Source of the DNA: CALGFI01 sp963786805 | GTDB taxonomy: Bacteria; Actinomycetota; UBA4738; HRBIN12 | Direction: 5' to 3' | DNA length: 64,000 bases | NCBI GenBank assembly: GCA_963786805.1 | Contig: CAWBAK010000002.1 | Location: 248,001-312,000, forward strand | In this document: positions 50,236 to 58,532 of the stretch, piece after piece | Layout: the number at the start of each line of letters is the position of its first letter | How positions within the stretch are numbered: the stretch's first letter is position 1 | Made by a program: the position numbers and the translations under genes | Notes under the pieces: model-generated | What the model was told of the DNA's origin: nothing | Seen by the model: only the letters and a program-made list of their open reading frames with translations | The model's database searches: none

Positions 50236-50973
50236 ATGGACTGGGTCGGGGTCGCGGCGGTCGTTGTCGCGGTCGTCCTTGGAGCCTTCGTCAAAGGGAT
50301 CACGGGCGCCGGCCTGCCCCTGATCGCCATCCCGGTGCTTGCGACCGTCGTCGGCCCGGAGGAGGCGGTCGTCGTGATGACGATCCCTACGTTCGTCTCG
50401 AACCTGATGATGCTCCGCGCGCACCGGCGTCCGCTCAGCGACATCCCCGATCTGGTGCCACTGCTCGTCGCCGGCGTGATGGGCACGGCCATCGGAGTCT
50501 GGCTCCTCCGGGAGCTCAGCACGGACGCGCTATCGCTGGTCCTCGCCGGTACGGTCATCCTTTATGTGATCGTCCGGTCGACGAACCCGCAGCTACGACT
50601 CTCCCCTCAAGTCAGCAGGTTCACGGCGCCGCCGGTCGGTCTCGCCGCGGGAACACTCCAGGGGGCCGCCGGGGTCTCCGGACCACTCCTCGCGTCATAC
50701 CTCCACAGCTACGGCATAGATCGATCCACGTACCTCTTCGGGCTCACGCTGTTGCTTCAGGTGTTCGGGCTCGCCCAGATCGTCGGCGTCGCGGTCACGG
50801 GGCTCTACAGCGCCGATCGGCTACTCATCAGCGCGCTGGCGGTCATCCCGGTTGTCATCGTCACGCCGCTCGGCATCGCACTCTCGCGAAGGCTATCAAC
50901 CGTCGGATTCGACCGGCTCGTGCTCATCGTGCTGGTTGCGTCGGCCGTGAAGCTCGTCGCGAACACGCTCTGA
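50236..50973 (+). CDS. TauE/SafE family anion exporter-like membrane protein
   Basis: 245 residues, about eight helices. The family start FVKGITGAGLPLIAIPVLATVVGPEEAVVVMTIPTFVSNLMMLRAHRRP and the repeat AAGTLQGAAGVSGPLLASYLHSYGIDR are clear. TauE/SafE proteins export sulfite, sulfoacetate or similar small anions made in catabolism. It follows gntR by 9 bp, so regulator and exporter are cotranscribed opposite the importer operon. ATG 50236 was chosen; TTG 50227 is also possible. Confidence 0.85.
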   Translation: MDWVGVAAVVVAVVLGAFVKGITGAGLPLIAIPVLATVVGPEEAVVVMTIPTFVSNLMMLRAHRRPLSDIPDLVPLLVAGVMGTAIGVWLLRELSTDALSLVLAGTVILYVIVRSTNPQLRLSPQVSRFTAPPVGLAAGTLQGAAGVSGPLLASYLHSYGIDRSTYLFGLTLLLQVFGLAQIVGVAVTGLYSADRLLISALAVIPVVIVTPLGIALSRRLSTVGFDRLVLIVLVASAVKLVANTL

Positions 50974-51050
50974 CGCCCTGATCCTACCTCGAGGCATCCG
51001 GCTTCCCACGGACCCACCTGCGGAGAGACAATCGCGCGGGGGGATCGCCC

Positions 51051-53102
51051 TTGACGGCTCGAAGCGCTCGACGGGTGGCTTGGTCGGTCGGTCTCGCGTC
51101 GATCGCGCTCATGGTGGCCGGCCTGGTCTTCCGGTTCCTGGATCGGTCGGCGACGCTGCCGCGGGTGTCCGACGCGTGGAGCGCCGGAGGCGTCTTCGGC
51201 GTCGTCGCGAACCTCACGCTTCCCTTCTTCGGCATCGTGATCGTCTCGCGGCGCCGCGAGAACCCGATCGGGTGGCTGCTCCTCGTGGCCGGGCTGGCGC
51301 TCGGGCTCGGGAGCTTCTCACGCTCGTACGCGCTGCACGCGCTCGTCGCCGATCCGGGCTCGCTGCCGGGCGGGAACGCGCTGGCCTGGCTCGCCACCTG
51401 GGTCGAGTCGATCGCGATCGGTCTGCTGCCGTGGCTGTTCCTCCTGTTCCCGACGGGCGACCTGCCATCACGGCGCTGGCGACCGCTCGCGTGGCTTATG
51501 GCTGCGCTCCTCGTCCTGCTCCCTGCGAGCTTCCTGGCCTTCGCCACCGAGACGTGGAACCGTCCGTTCGTCGACTTCGAAACGATCTCGGGTGGGACCG
51601 TGCTGGATATCGCACGGTTCCTGATCCTCGGATCGATCCTCGCCCTCGTCTTCGCGACCCTTGCATCAGTCGCCTCGGTCATCGTTCGGTTCCGCCGCGC
51701 TGATGGCGAGGAACGCCTCCAGCTGAAGTGGTTCGTGAGCGCGGCCGCCGTCGTCGCCGTCGCGTTCTGCGCCGCGATCTTCGTCGACAACCAGACGACG
51801 GGGTTGATCTTCACGTTCTCCCTGGTGCTGCTCGACGCCGCCATCGCCGTCGCGATGCTGAAACACCGCCTCTACGACATCGACGTCATCATCGGCAAGG
51901 CGGTCGTGTACACGATCCTCGGTGCGTTCATCACGGTCGTCTACGTGCTTGTGGTCGTCGTGGTCGGCGCGTTCATCGGAGCCACGGAGGGCCTCGCGAT
52001 CATCGCGACCGCGATCGTCGCCGTCGCCGCGCAGCCCGTGCGTGAGCGAGCCCGGCGCGCCGCCAACCGGCTCGTCTTCGGGAAGCGCGCGACCCCGTAC
52101 GAGGTGTTGTCGGAGTTCTCGGGAAGCGTTGCCGGTGCGTACGCGGGCGAAGAGATCATGCCGCGGATGGCGCGACTGCTGGCCGAGGGCACCGGGGCAA
52201 CCGCCGCCAAGGTGTGGCTCCGGGTGGATTCCGAGATCCGACCCACGGCGGTCTGGCCCCCCGACGCCGGCCTCGGATCGGCGAGGCGGCTCGTGAACCA
52301 CGAGCTTCCGGAGTTCGCGGACGCCGACGCGGCGGTCCCGGTCCGCCACGGCGGCGAGCTGCTCGGCGCGCTCACCGTGTCGAAGCCGTCGAAGGAGTCG
52401 CTCCTGCCGGCGGAGGAGCAACTGATCGCCGAGCTCGCGGCGCAAGCCGGCCTTGTGCTCGAGAACTTCCGATTGATCGAGGACCTCCGTTCGTCGCGCC
52501 AACGGCTCGTCGCGGCGCAGGACGAGGAGCGCCGGCGTCTGGAGCGGGACCTCCACGACGGCGCGCAGCAGCAACTCGTGGCGCTCGCGATCAAGGTGCG
52601 GCTGGCCGAAACGCTGGTCGGCCGGGAGAAGGAGCAGCGTGAGGCTCTGCAAGGGATCGGGCGCGATGCGCAGGAGGCGCTCGACAACCTCCGGGATCTC
52701 GCGCGAGGCATCTATCCCCCGCTACTCGCGGATCAGGGGCTCCCCGCCGCGCTCCAGTCCCACGCGCGGAAAACGACGTTCCCCATCGCGTTCGAGATCG
52801 AGAACGTGAACCGGTATCCCCCGGAGGTCGAGGCGGCGGTGTACTTCTTCGTCCTCGAGGCCCTCCAGAACATCGCGAAGTACGCGGACGCGTCGACCGT
52901 GACGGTCCGGCTGCGCGAGTGGGAGGGCGAGCTCGACTTCTCCGTGATGGACGACGGCCGAGGCTTCGATGCCGAGGCGACGCCACTCGGCATGGGCCTC
53001 CAGAACATGGCCGACCGCCTCGCCGCCCTCGGCGGACGGTTCGAGATCAAGACGGTTCCCGGTCGAGGTACCAACGTGCTCGGGCGGATCCCCATCGCGT
53101 AG
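51051..53102 (+). CDS. Membrane sensor histidine kinase, NarL-type (HisKA_3), orphan
   Basis: 683 residues. An N-terminal sensor of about eight to nine helices (7TM-type arrangement, to about 320) is followed by a GAF-like domain (350-470), then HisKA_3 with EERRRLERDLHDGAQQQLVAL (His502) and an HATPase domain with NIAKYADASTVTVRL and GRGFD. The TTG start at 51051 follows GGGGGGAT by 5 bp. No response regulator is adjacent on the plus strand; the nearest one at 54794 belongs to another kinase. The substrate regulator is therefore unknown. Confidence 0.88.
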   Translation: MTARSARRVAWSVGLASIALMVAGLVFRFLDRSATLPRVSDAWSAGGVFGVVANLTLPFFGIVIVSRRRENPIGWLLLVAGLALGLGSFSRSYALHALVADPGSLPGGNALAWLATWVESIAIGLLPWLFLLFPTGDLPSRRWRPLAWLMAALLVLLPASFLAFATETWNRPFVDFETISGGTVLDIARFLILGSILALVFATLASVASVIVRFRRADGEERLQLKWFVSAAAVVAVAFCAAIFVDNQTTGLIFTFSLVLLDAAIAVAMLKHRLYDIDVIIGKAVVYTILGAFITVVYVLVVVVVGAFIGATEGLAIIATAIVAVAAQPVRERARRAANRLVFGKRATPYEVLSEFSGSVAGAYAGEEIMPRMARLLAEGTGATAAKVWLRVDSEIRPTAVWPPDAGLGSARRLVNHELPEFADADAAVPVRHGGELLGALTVSKPSKESLLPAEEQLIAELAAQAGLVLENFRLIEDLRSSRQRLVAAQDEERRRLERDLHDGAQQQLVALAIKVRLAETLVGREKEQREALQGIGRDAQEALDNLRDLARGIYPPLLADQGLPAALQSHARKTTFPIAFEIENVNRYPPEVEAAVYFFVLEALQNIAKYADASTVTVRLREWEGELDFSVMDDGRGFDAEATPLGMGLQNMADRLAALGGRFEIKTVPGRGTNVLGRIPIA

Positions 53103-53222
53103 CGCTGGCCATCAGAATCCGTTGCTTGGCGTAATGGCCTTCGAGAGCCGGCGCCTCGAAATGCTTTCTCGTGCCCTTAGAGACTTCCCCATCCGGCACA
53201 GATGGTGCGCGCTAACGGAGGC

Positions 53223-53244
53223 GCGGAGGGCATCGAGCCTCCGC
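53223..53244 (+). terminator. Hairpin downstream of the histidine kinase gene
   Basis: GCGGAGG (53223-53229), 8-nt loop, CCTCCGC (53238-53244). It lies in the 191-bp gap 3' of the kinase and 50 bp before the end of the convergent nucleotidyltransferase gene, so it may terminate the kinase transcript. The rest of the gap shows no ORF or RNA I can recognise. Confidence 0.4.
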
Positions 53245-53293
53245 AAATCGTGTGATGGAGTTCGCCGAGTCGGGCACGAGCGGAACTGGAAGG

Positions 53294-54004
53294 TTAGGCG
53301 ATCAGGCGTCGGTAAACGATGGCGGCGTCCTCAGCATCATCCATTCCTACGTAACAGCGACTATCTGGGTCGCCCAATTCAGCATGACGACGGAGCCACG
53401 AACGCTCCGGACTGGATATATCCGCCACCATCCCATCTGGATCCTCGACCAAGGAAAGCAAGAAGGCACAGTCACTTCGTTGAGCGTCAGGTTGGTCATC
53501 GATATCGATCGCTCTGACCTTGACGAGCAGTGCGCCCACCAGACTTGGCAGAGGGACGACACCAGTGGACTCGCGTGTCGCAACGTCTGTACGCACGCTG
53601 CGCCTTAGTGCTTGAGTGCCTCCTGGAACTCGAACGGTGTGTGCGCCACCCAGTGTTCTCAGGCGAGCTCGCTCTCCGAGGCCATCGGGTCCGAGAACGT
53701 CAACACTGATCCCGCGTTTCGTAAAGCGATGACCAATTCCCTCTGGAGAGGGGTCTTCGAAGTCGAAGTCTCGATCAACGAGGATCTGACTCAGCCTCTC
53801 GGTTCCATCTGTTACCGCTCGAACATTGACGAGGATGTCCGCGTCCCTGCTGGGTCGGATTTGCATTCGTCCCAGTCGCCAACCATGAAGAGCCACCATG
53901 TGAGCCCCAATCAGTGTCCAAGGGACTGTGGACTCCTCGGTCAAGGTAATGAGTTCCGCCCACATCTCATGGAAGTCATCTCCAAGATCGGGTATTTGAA
54001 TCAC
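53294..54004 (-). CDS. Nucleotidyltransferase-fold protein, AbiEii-like putative toxin
   Basis: 236 residues. The NTase core is WTLIGAHMVALHGWRLGRMQIRPSRDADILVNV (about 29-61), where IGAHM replaces the GG(S/T) helix and DADIL supplies the two metal Asp, with a possible third in GISVDVLGPD. This pattern is like AbiEii/MenT-type toxins, which transfer nucleotides to RNA or protein targets. It overlaps the HTH gene (ATGA), as type IV toxin-antitoxin pairs do. Base composition is less GC-rich than neighbours, suggesting transfer. A housekeeping NTase is less likely given context; toxicity is inferred. Confidence 0.65.
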   Translation of the reverse strand: MIQIPDLGDDFHEMWAELITLTEESTVPWTLIGAHMVALHGWRLGRMQIRPSRDADILVNVRAVTDGTERLSQILVDRDFDFEDPSPEGIGHRFTKRGISVDVLGPDGLGERARLRTLGGAHTVRVPGGTQALRRSVRTDVATRESTGVVPLPSLVGALLVKVRAIDIDDQPDAQRSDCAFLLSLVEDPDGMVADISSPERSWLRRHAELGDPDSRCYVGMDDAEDAAIVYRRLIA

Positions 54005-54672
54005 TCGGCCAACCCCTCGAAGAAGTTGCGCGCAGCTCTGCCAACGCGCGAATCAGCGTCCGACAGAAGATCGGCAGCAACAACGGCAGGCGGGACGCGT
54101 TGCGCGAATTTCAACGGCCACGGATCTGAAGGCACTCGGAGAATTACGTTGGCACTCGGGGCCGAGTCAAGCGGCCGGAATCGCCGCCCAATCTGAGCGA
54201 GGACATCAGGTCCGACGTATGCATCCAATGCTCCATCGTCGTCGGGAAAGACGTCGAGTGCTCTGTCGGCAGCGGATAGCCCCGATTTCACCAGCGCGTA
54301 GCTAGACGAGATCTTTGGGAGGTCGCTTGGCAGCACTCTCCATCGGTTGAGCTGCGCTCTGGGCTCGCTGTAGGACAACGCTTGGATTAGCCATTCAGAA
54401 TCGTGAAGCTTGCGTCGCAGGCGTGATCTGACCGATGGATGGACCCAATCGGGAGAGTCGCCGTTTATCAGAGCTAGGAGCGCCCACGCATTTGACGCCG
54501 CAAGAGGCCGGCCTGGGGAACGGCGGCGGGGCAACTCAAGGGATTCACCATGCACAATCCAGTTTCCCCCGACGCGATCTGCCTGGAGACGGCCAGAGTG
54601 AACGAGCGCCCGAATTCGCTGGGGACTGATTCCGAGCTCTTGAGCTGCCTGGTTGACTGAGAGCATCTTCAT
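54001..54672 (-). CDS. HTH (excisionase-type) DNA-binding protein, putative antitoxin
   Basis: 223 residues. An N-terminal MerR/excisionase-like HTH, LSVNQAAQELGISPQRIRALVHSGRLQADRVGGNWIV (about 4-40), then about 180 residues of unknown fold (SPDWVHPSVRSRLRRKLHDSEWLIQALSYSEPRAQLNRW, NVILRVPSDPWPLKFAQRVPPAVVAADLLSDADSRVGRAARNFFEGLAE). The C-terminal part resembles AbiEi-type antitoxin endings in having PPAVVAADLL, but this is weak. It is the first gene of a two-gene operon with the NTase (stop/start ATGA). A perfect palindrome in front suggests autorepression. Confidence 0.7.
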   Translation of the reverse strand: MKMLSVNQAAQELGISPQRIRALVHSGRLQADRVGGNWIVHGESLELPRRRSPGRPLAASNAWALLALINGDSPDWVHPSVRSRLRRKLHDSEWLIQALSYSEPRAQLNRWRVLPSDLPKISSSYALVKSGLSAADRALDVFPDDDGALDAYVGPDVLAQIGRRFRPLDSAPSANVILRVPSDPWPLKFAQRVPPAVVAADLLSDADSRVGRAARNFFEGLAE

Positions 54673-54677
54673 TGACG

Positions 54678-54732
54678 GTATTATTGCGGACTCGAAAGGT
54701 TTGTGTCAATACAGGTATCGAACGTACGTTCG
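54678..54732 (-). promoter_or_regulatory. Promoter and palindromic operator of the HTH/NTase pair
   Basis: TTGACA (54709-54704), 18 bp, AATAAT (54685-54680) on the minus strand, ending a few bases before ATG 54672. Immediately upstream of the -35 is a perfect 14-bp palindrome, CGAACGTACGTTCG (54719-54732). It is one of few consensus sigma-70-type promoters in the window. The remaining gap to 54793 shows nothing more. Confidence 0.65.
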
Positions 54733-54793
54733 TATGACTTGGGCTTGCCCGCCGGCGCATGCCTACCCCTAAGACTGGCCGGACGATGGTTCC

Positions 54794-55414
54794 TCAAACG
54801 AGTCTGCGATCCGAAGCCCACCGGCTGAGCTCGTACCGGCTCGTCAGCTGTAGCTTCCGCAGCACCGCGCTCACATGCGTCTCCACCGTCTTCACGCTGA
54901 TGTGCAGCTCCCCCGCGATCTCCTTGTACGCGTACCCCCGCGCGATGTACCGGAGCACTTCGCGCTCGCGTGCCGTGAGCTGGTCGAGCTCGGGATCGAT
55001 CGACGGCGGAGCGCTCCCGGCGAACGCGTCGAGCACGAACCCGGCGAGCCTCGGCGAGAACACCGCGTCGCCCTCGTCCACCCGGTGGATCGCGTCGGCG
55101 AGCTCGGCGGGCGAGATCGACTTCGTGACGTAGCCGCGGGCGCCGGCGCGGATCACGGCGATCACGTCCTCGGCCGCGTCCGAGACGCTCAGCGCCAGGA
55201 ACCGCACGTCCGGGCACCGCTCGACCACGCTCGCCCCGTTCCCGTCGGGCAGGTGCACATCGAGGAGCACGACGTCCGGTTCGGTCTCAAGCACGCCCTT
55301 GACCGCGTCCTCCACGGTCCCGGCATGTCCGACGAGCTCGAATCCCTTCCCGAGCTCGGTCCGAACCCCGCTCGCGAAGAGCTCGTGGTCCTCGACGAGG
55401 AAGACCTTGATCAC
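54794..55414 (-). CDS. NarL/LuxR-family response regulator
   Basis: 206 residues. Receiver with DH at 9-10, phospho-acceptor Asp52 in LLDVHLPDG, Lys in VTKSISPAEL, and a LuxR-type HTH (LDQLTAREREVLRYIARGYAYKEIAGELHISVKTVETHVSAVLRKLQL). GTG 55414 overlaps the stop of the PspC-kinase gene, so this is its cognate regulator. By analogy to LiaSR-like systems with PspC domains it should respond to envelope stress and control the divergent membrane genes. Confidence 0.93.
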   Translation of the reverse strand: MIKVFLVEDHELFASGVRTELGKGFELVGHAGTVEDAVKGVLETEPDVVLLDVHLPDGNGASVVERCPDVRFLALSVSDAAEDVIAVIRAGARGYVTKSISPAELADAIHRVDEGDAVFSPRLAGFVLDAFAGSAPPSIDPELDQLTAREREVLRYIARGYAYKEIAGELHISVKTVETHVSAVLRKLQLTSRYELSRWASDRRLV

Positions 55415-56595
55415 GCCCGCGCTCTCGGGATCCGCAGCCGCACCTCGGTGCCGCGGCCGGGCTCGCTCTCGATCAGCGCGAGGCCGCCGTTGCGTTCCAT
55501 CCGGCCCTCGATCGACTCGGCGATGCCGTGGCGGTCGGCCGGAACGCTCGCGCGCGCGAACCCGACACCCTGATCGCGCACGAACGCCGTCACCGCGTCG
55601 TCCTCGACCTCGACGTAGGCCGACACGCCTCGGGCGCCGGAGTGCCGGGCCGCGTTCACCATCGCCTCGCGGCACGCGTGCACGAGCGCGCGGACGCCGT
55701 CGTCGACCGGGCAGTCCCCCACCATCACGACCTCGATGCGTGTGCGGTGCGTCCGCTCGACCTCGGCAGCCACGTCGTCGAGCGCGGCGGAGAGCGAACC
55801 AGCTCCACCCGGTCGCATCTTCCCGTACAGCCACGTCCGGAGCGCGCGCTCCTGTCCGCGGGCAAGCGCGACCATCTCGCCGGGGTCGTCGGTCCGTTGG
55901 ATCAGCGCGAGCGTCTGCAGCACCGAGTCGTGCAGGTGCGCGGCCATCTCGGCGCGCTCCTCCTGGCGGATGCGCTCGCGGCGCTCGAGCGCGACCTGCC
56001 GCACGAGCCGCCACACCCACGGTCCCGCGACGACCGCGACTCCTCCGAGGACCGCGACGACCGCGAGCGGCGCGTTCGCGAACAGCGTCAGGTTGTTCGA
56101 GAGCAGCGCCCACGCGCCGAGCAGGATCAGCCCAACGCCGACGAGCGCTCGAACGCGCGAACCGTCGATCAGATCCGCGTGCGGGAGGCGCCGGAGCCAC
56201 TTCGCGCGGTGCGCACCGTCGCCACGCGTCCACAGCACGGCCGAACCCGCCACCGCGAGCGCGGCCGGCCACACGATCTGGTCGCCGAACCACAGCCCCG
56301 CACGCCTCGAGATCACCAGCAGGCCCGCCACCACGAGCACGACCGCGAGCGCCTGCCGCGCGCTCGTACGCGGCGTCGGAACGGAGTCCGCGTTCGCGTC
56401 CGGCCAGCCCATGACGAGGAAGAGCAGGAGGTAGAGCACCAGGCCGGCACCACCGGCGAGCGCGAGCACGACGAATACCAGCCGGAGCACGACGGGATCG
56501 ATGCCGAGCCGTTCCCCGAGCCCGCCGGCCACGCCCGCCAGGACGCGGTCACCCGAGCTGCGACGCAGTCGCTGATCCCGTGCCGCGGTCGCCAT
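55411..56595 (-). CDS. PspC-domain sensor histidine kinase (LiaS-like)
   Basis: 394 residues from ATG 56595 (a GTG at 56613 is also possible). An N-terminal PspC domain (RRSSGDRVLAGVAGGLGERLGIDPVVLRLVFVVLALAGGAGLVLYLLLFLVMGWPD) is followed by several membrane helices. The dimerisation helix has EMAAHLHDSVLQTLALIQR with His222, and an HATPase_c domain has EAMVNAARHSGARGVSAYVE and GVGF. It is the kinase of the overlapping response regulator. The same PspC domain occurs in the divergent protein at 56730, pointing to a shared membrane-stress function. Confidence 0.92.
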   Translation of the reverse strand: MATAARDQRLRRSSGDRVLAGVAGGLGERLGIDPVVLRLVFVVLALAGGAGLVLYLLLFLVMGWPDANADSVPTPRTSARQALAVVLVVAGLLVISRRAGLWFGDQIVWPAALAVAGSAVLWTRGDGAHRAKWLRRLPHADLIDGSRVRALVGVGLILLGAWALLSNNLTLFANAPLAVVAVLGGVAVVAGPWVWRLVRQVALERRERIRQEERAEMAAHLHDSVLQTLALIQRTDDPGEMVALARGQERALRTWLYGKMRPGGAGSLSAALDDVAAEVERTHRTRIEVVMVGDCPVDDGVRALVHACREAMVNAARHSGARGVSAYVEVEDDAVTAFVRDQGVGFARASVPADRHGIAESIEGRMERNGGLALIESEPGRGTEVRLRIPRARA

Positions 56596-56665
56596 CGGAG
56601 CCGATGCTCGCACGCGGGGCCCGGGGACGCCATCGGGGCCATCCCGGAGGGAGCGACGCGCGATC

Positions 56666-56690
56666 TCAGGGTTCTTCCAGGGTCATCCCC
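56666..56690. promoter_or_regulatory. Candidate response-regulator site between the divergent PspC genes
   Basis: TCAGGGTT-N3-CCAGGGTCATCCCC: two CAGGGT boxes 11 bp apart (one helical turn), the second followed by a partly inverted CCC. The 134-bp gap between the kinase and PspC genes is the natural place for the regulator to bind and control both directions. Confidence 0.45.
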
Positions 56691-56729
56691 GATGGCGCCG
56701 GCGCCTGGGGCGGGCCATCATCCTCGCGG

Positions 56730-58145
56730 ATGGACGAGACCCCGGCCAGCAGCGGTCACGACGTCGAGCGCGAGCTCCGCGGCGGCGTCGCCGTCGACGA
56801 GCCCGAGCCCGCGCTCGAGCGAGCCCCTTCCCCGCCCGTTCGGCCGCCGCTTCGCCGGCGCGCCCACGAGAAGGTCGTGGCGGGTGTGGCCGGCGGGCTC
56901 GCCGATCACTGGGGCATCCCGTCGCTCGCGCTGCGGCTCCCGCTCGCGATCGCCGTGTTCCTGTCCGCCGTGATCTTCTGGGAGGTCGCCACCGGGAGCG
57001 GGTCGATCGGCCCGTTCGAGGGTCTCGTCGGCTTGATCGTCCTCGGATCGATCGTCGCGACGATCGCCTACGTCGTCCTGTGGATCGTCGTGCCGCGCGA
57101 GGACGTCGTGCGTTCGCCCGCCGGGCGGTTCACCGAACGGGTCAGCCCCCGGCGGTTGACCAGGCGGTATCCGAACATCGGGTCGATCCCGGGCTTCGTG
57201 CTCCTCGCGATCGGCGGCGCGATCCTCGCGGATCGGCTCGGCATCTGGGAGCCCGACCTGTTCCTTGCCGCCGGGCTCATCGCGCTCGGCGTGTGGCTCT
57301 ACCGGCGAGACCGAGCGGCACCCTCCGAGGCGGCGGTCGTGGAACGAACCCGGATGGAGGCGAGCCGGTCGTCGCCGGCTCCGCTCGGTCGGCGGCGCCG
57401 GCGCCGGTGATCCGGCCGCCGCGCGAGCGCTCACCGCTCGGATGGATCACGTTCGGCGTCGCGCTGCTCATCGTCAGCGTCGCCGCGATCTGGACGAGCC
57501 TTGCCGACGACACGCTCGCCACCGCCCGGCAGGCCGCCGGCCTCGAGCGGATCTCGACGATCCCGGCGATCGGGCTGCTCGTGCTCGCCGCTGGGCCTGC
57601 TCGTGGGGTCGGTGTTCGGGCGCGCGAGGTGGCTGATCCTGCCCGCTTTGCTCGTCGTGCCGGTGATGCTGGTCACGAGCGTGATCCGGCTCCCGTTCGA
57701 AGGGACGTTCGGAGATTCCTTCGTCCGTCCGGCGGACCTCGCCGGCGATGAGATCGTCACGCGCCGAAGCGCGTTCGGCAGCATCTACGTGGACCTCGGA
57801 CGATTCCGGGACCGGCCCCACGTCGAACGCGAGTTCCAGCTCAGCGCCGCGGCCGGCACCGTGACGGTGGTGGTGCCGTACGACGCCCACGTGCGGATCG
57901 ACGCGTTCGTGGGTCTCGGCGCGATCGGCTTCGGGGTCCGGCAGACGCAGGGTCTGGAGATATCGGACTCGGCCGTGCTCGAACCCAGGTACGGCGACGG
58001 GGCGACGTTCATCGTGCACGCCGAGGTCGGACTCGGCGACGTCAACGTGTACCGGTACGAACCGACGAAGCGACAGTTGCGCGAGATCCGCCAAGAGGAG
58101 CGCCGCGCCGAACGCCTCGCCGAGCGGGAGGAGGCGGCGGCGTGA
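56730..58145 (+). CDS. PspC-domain protein with LiaF-like C-terminal domain (two frameshifts)
   Basis: About 471 residues. An acidic N-region is followed by PspC (RRAHEKVVAGVAGGLADHWGIPSLALRLPLAIAVFLSAVIF), membrane helices and VPREDVVRSPAGRF. In the next frame another two helices (LGWITFGVALLIVSVAAIWTSL, PAIGLLVLAAGLLVG) lead to a LiaF/YvqF-like beta domain (GSIYVDLGRFRDRPHVEREFQLSAAAGTVTVVVPYDAHVRIDAFVGLGAIGF). LiaF-type proteins inhibit a LiaSR-like pair. Breaks lie near 57362-57400 (one base lost) and 57597-57600 (GGG where GG keeps LLVLAAGLLVGSVFG). Both halves are conserved, so sequence errors are likely. Confidence 0.82.
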
Positions 58146-58420
58146 AGCGACACGCGTTCGATCCCTTCTCGTTCGTGTTCGGACTCCTGTTCGCCTTCCT
58201 CGCGGTGTTCGTGTTGAGCGGGAACAATCTCGCGGACCTGTATCCCCTCTGGGTGTGGACGTTGCCCGCCATGGTGGTGGGACTGCTCGTGATCCTCTAC
58301 GGCGTGCGGCGCCTCGTGGCCTCGCCGGCCGATCGCGACACCTGGACGGAGCGATCGGATGAGCGGCCTGAGCAGGATTCTCCGGTGACCGGCTCCGGCT
58401 CGGACGCCGACGAAGCCTGA
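58142..58420 (+). CDS. Small membrane protein of the PspC/LiaF operon
   Basis: 92 residues, two predicted helices (FSFVFGLLFAFLAVFVLSG and WVWTLPAMVVGLLVILYGV), then a charged tail (DRDTWTERSDERPEQDSPVTGSGSDADEA). GTG 58142 overlaps the stop of the preceding gene as GTGA. Function unknown; it is likely part of the envelope-stress locus. Confidence 0.8.
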   Translation: MKRHAFDPFSFVFGLLFAFLAVFVLSGNNLADLYPLWVWTLPAMVVGLLVILYGVRRLVASPADRDTWTERSDERPEQDSPVTGSGSDADEA

Positions 58421-58532
58421 ACGCGGTTCGCATCTCATTGGGTTGCCGAGCGCACACAGGACGACATACGCTCGATGCTCACCCGCTGCGCGATCGCCTT
58501 CAGTCCGTCCCCAACCCCCCGGGAGGGCAGGA

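Noticed and set aside
53103..53293. tRNA or integration site next to the HTH/NTase pair
   Set aside because: No T-loop GTTCGAATCC-type sequence, cloverleaf or flanking direct repeat was seen, and no integrase is present.
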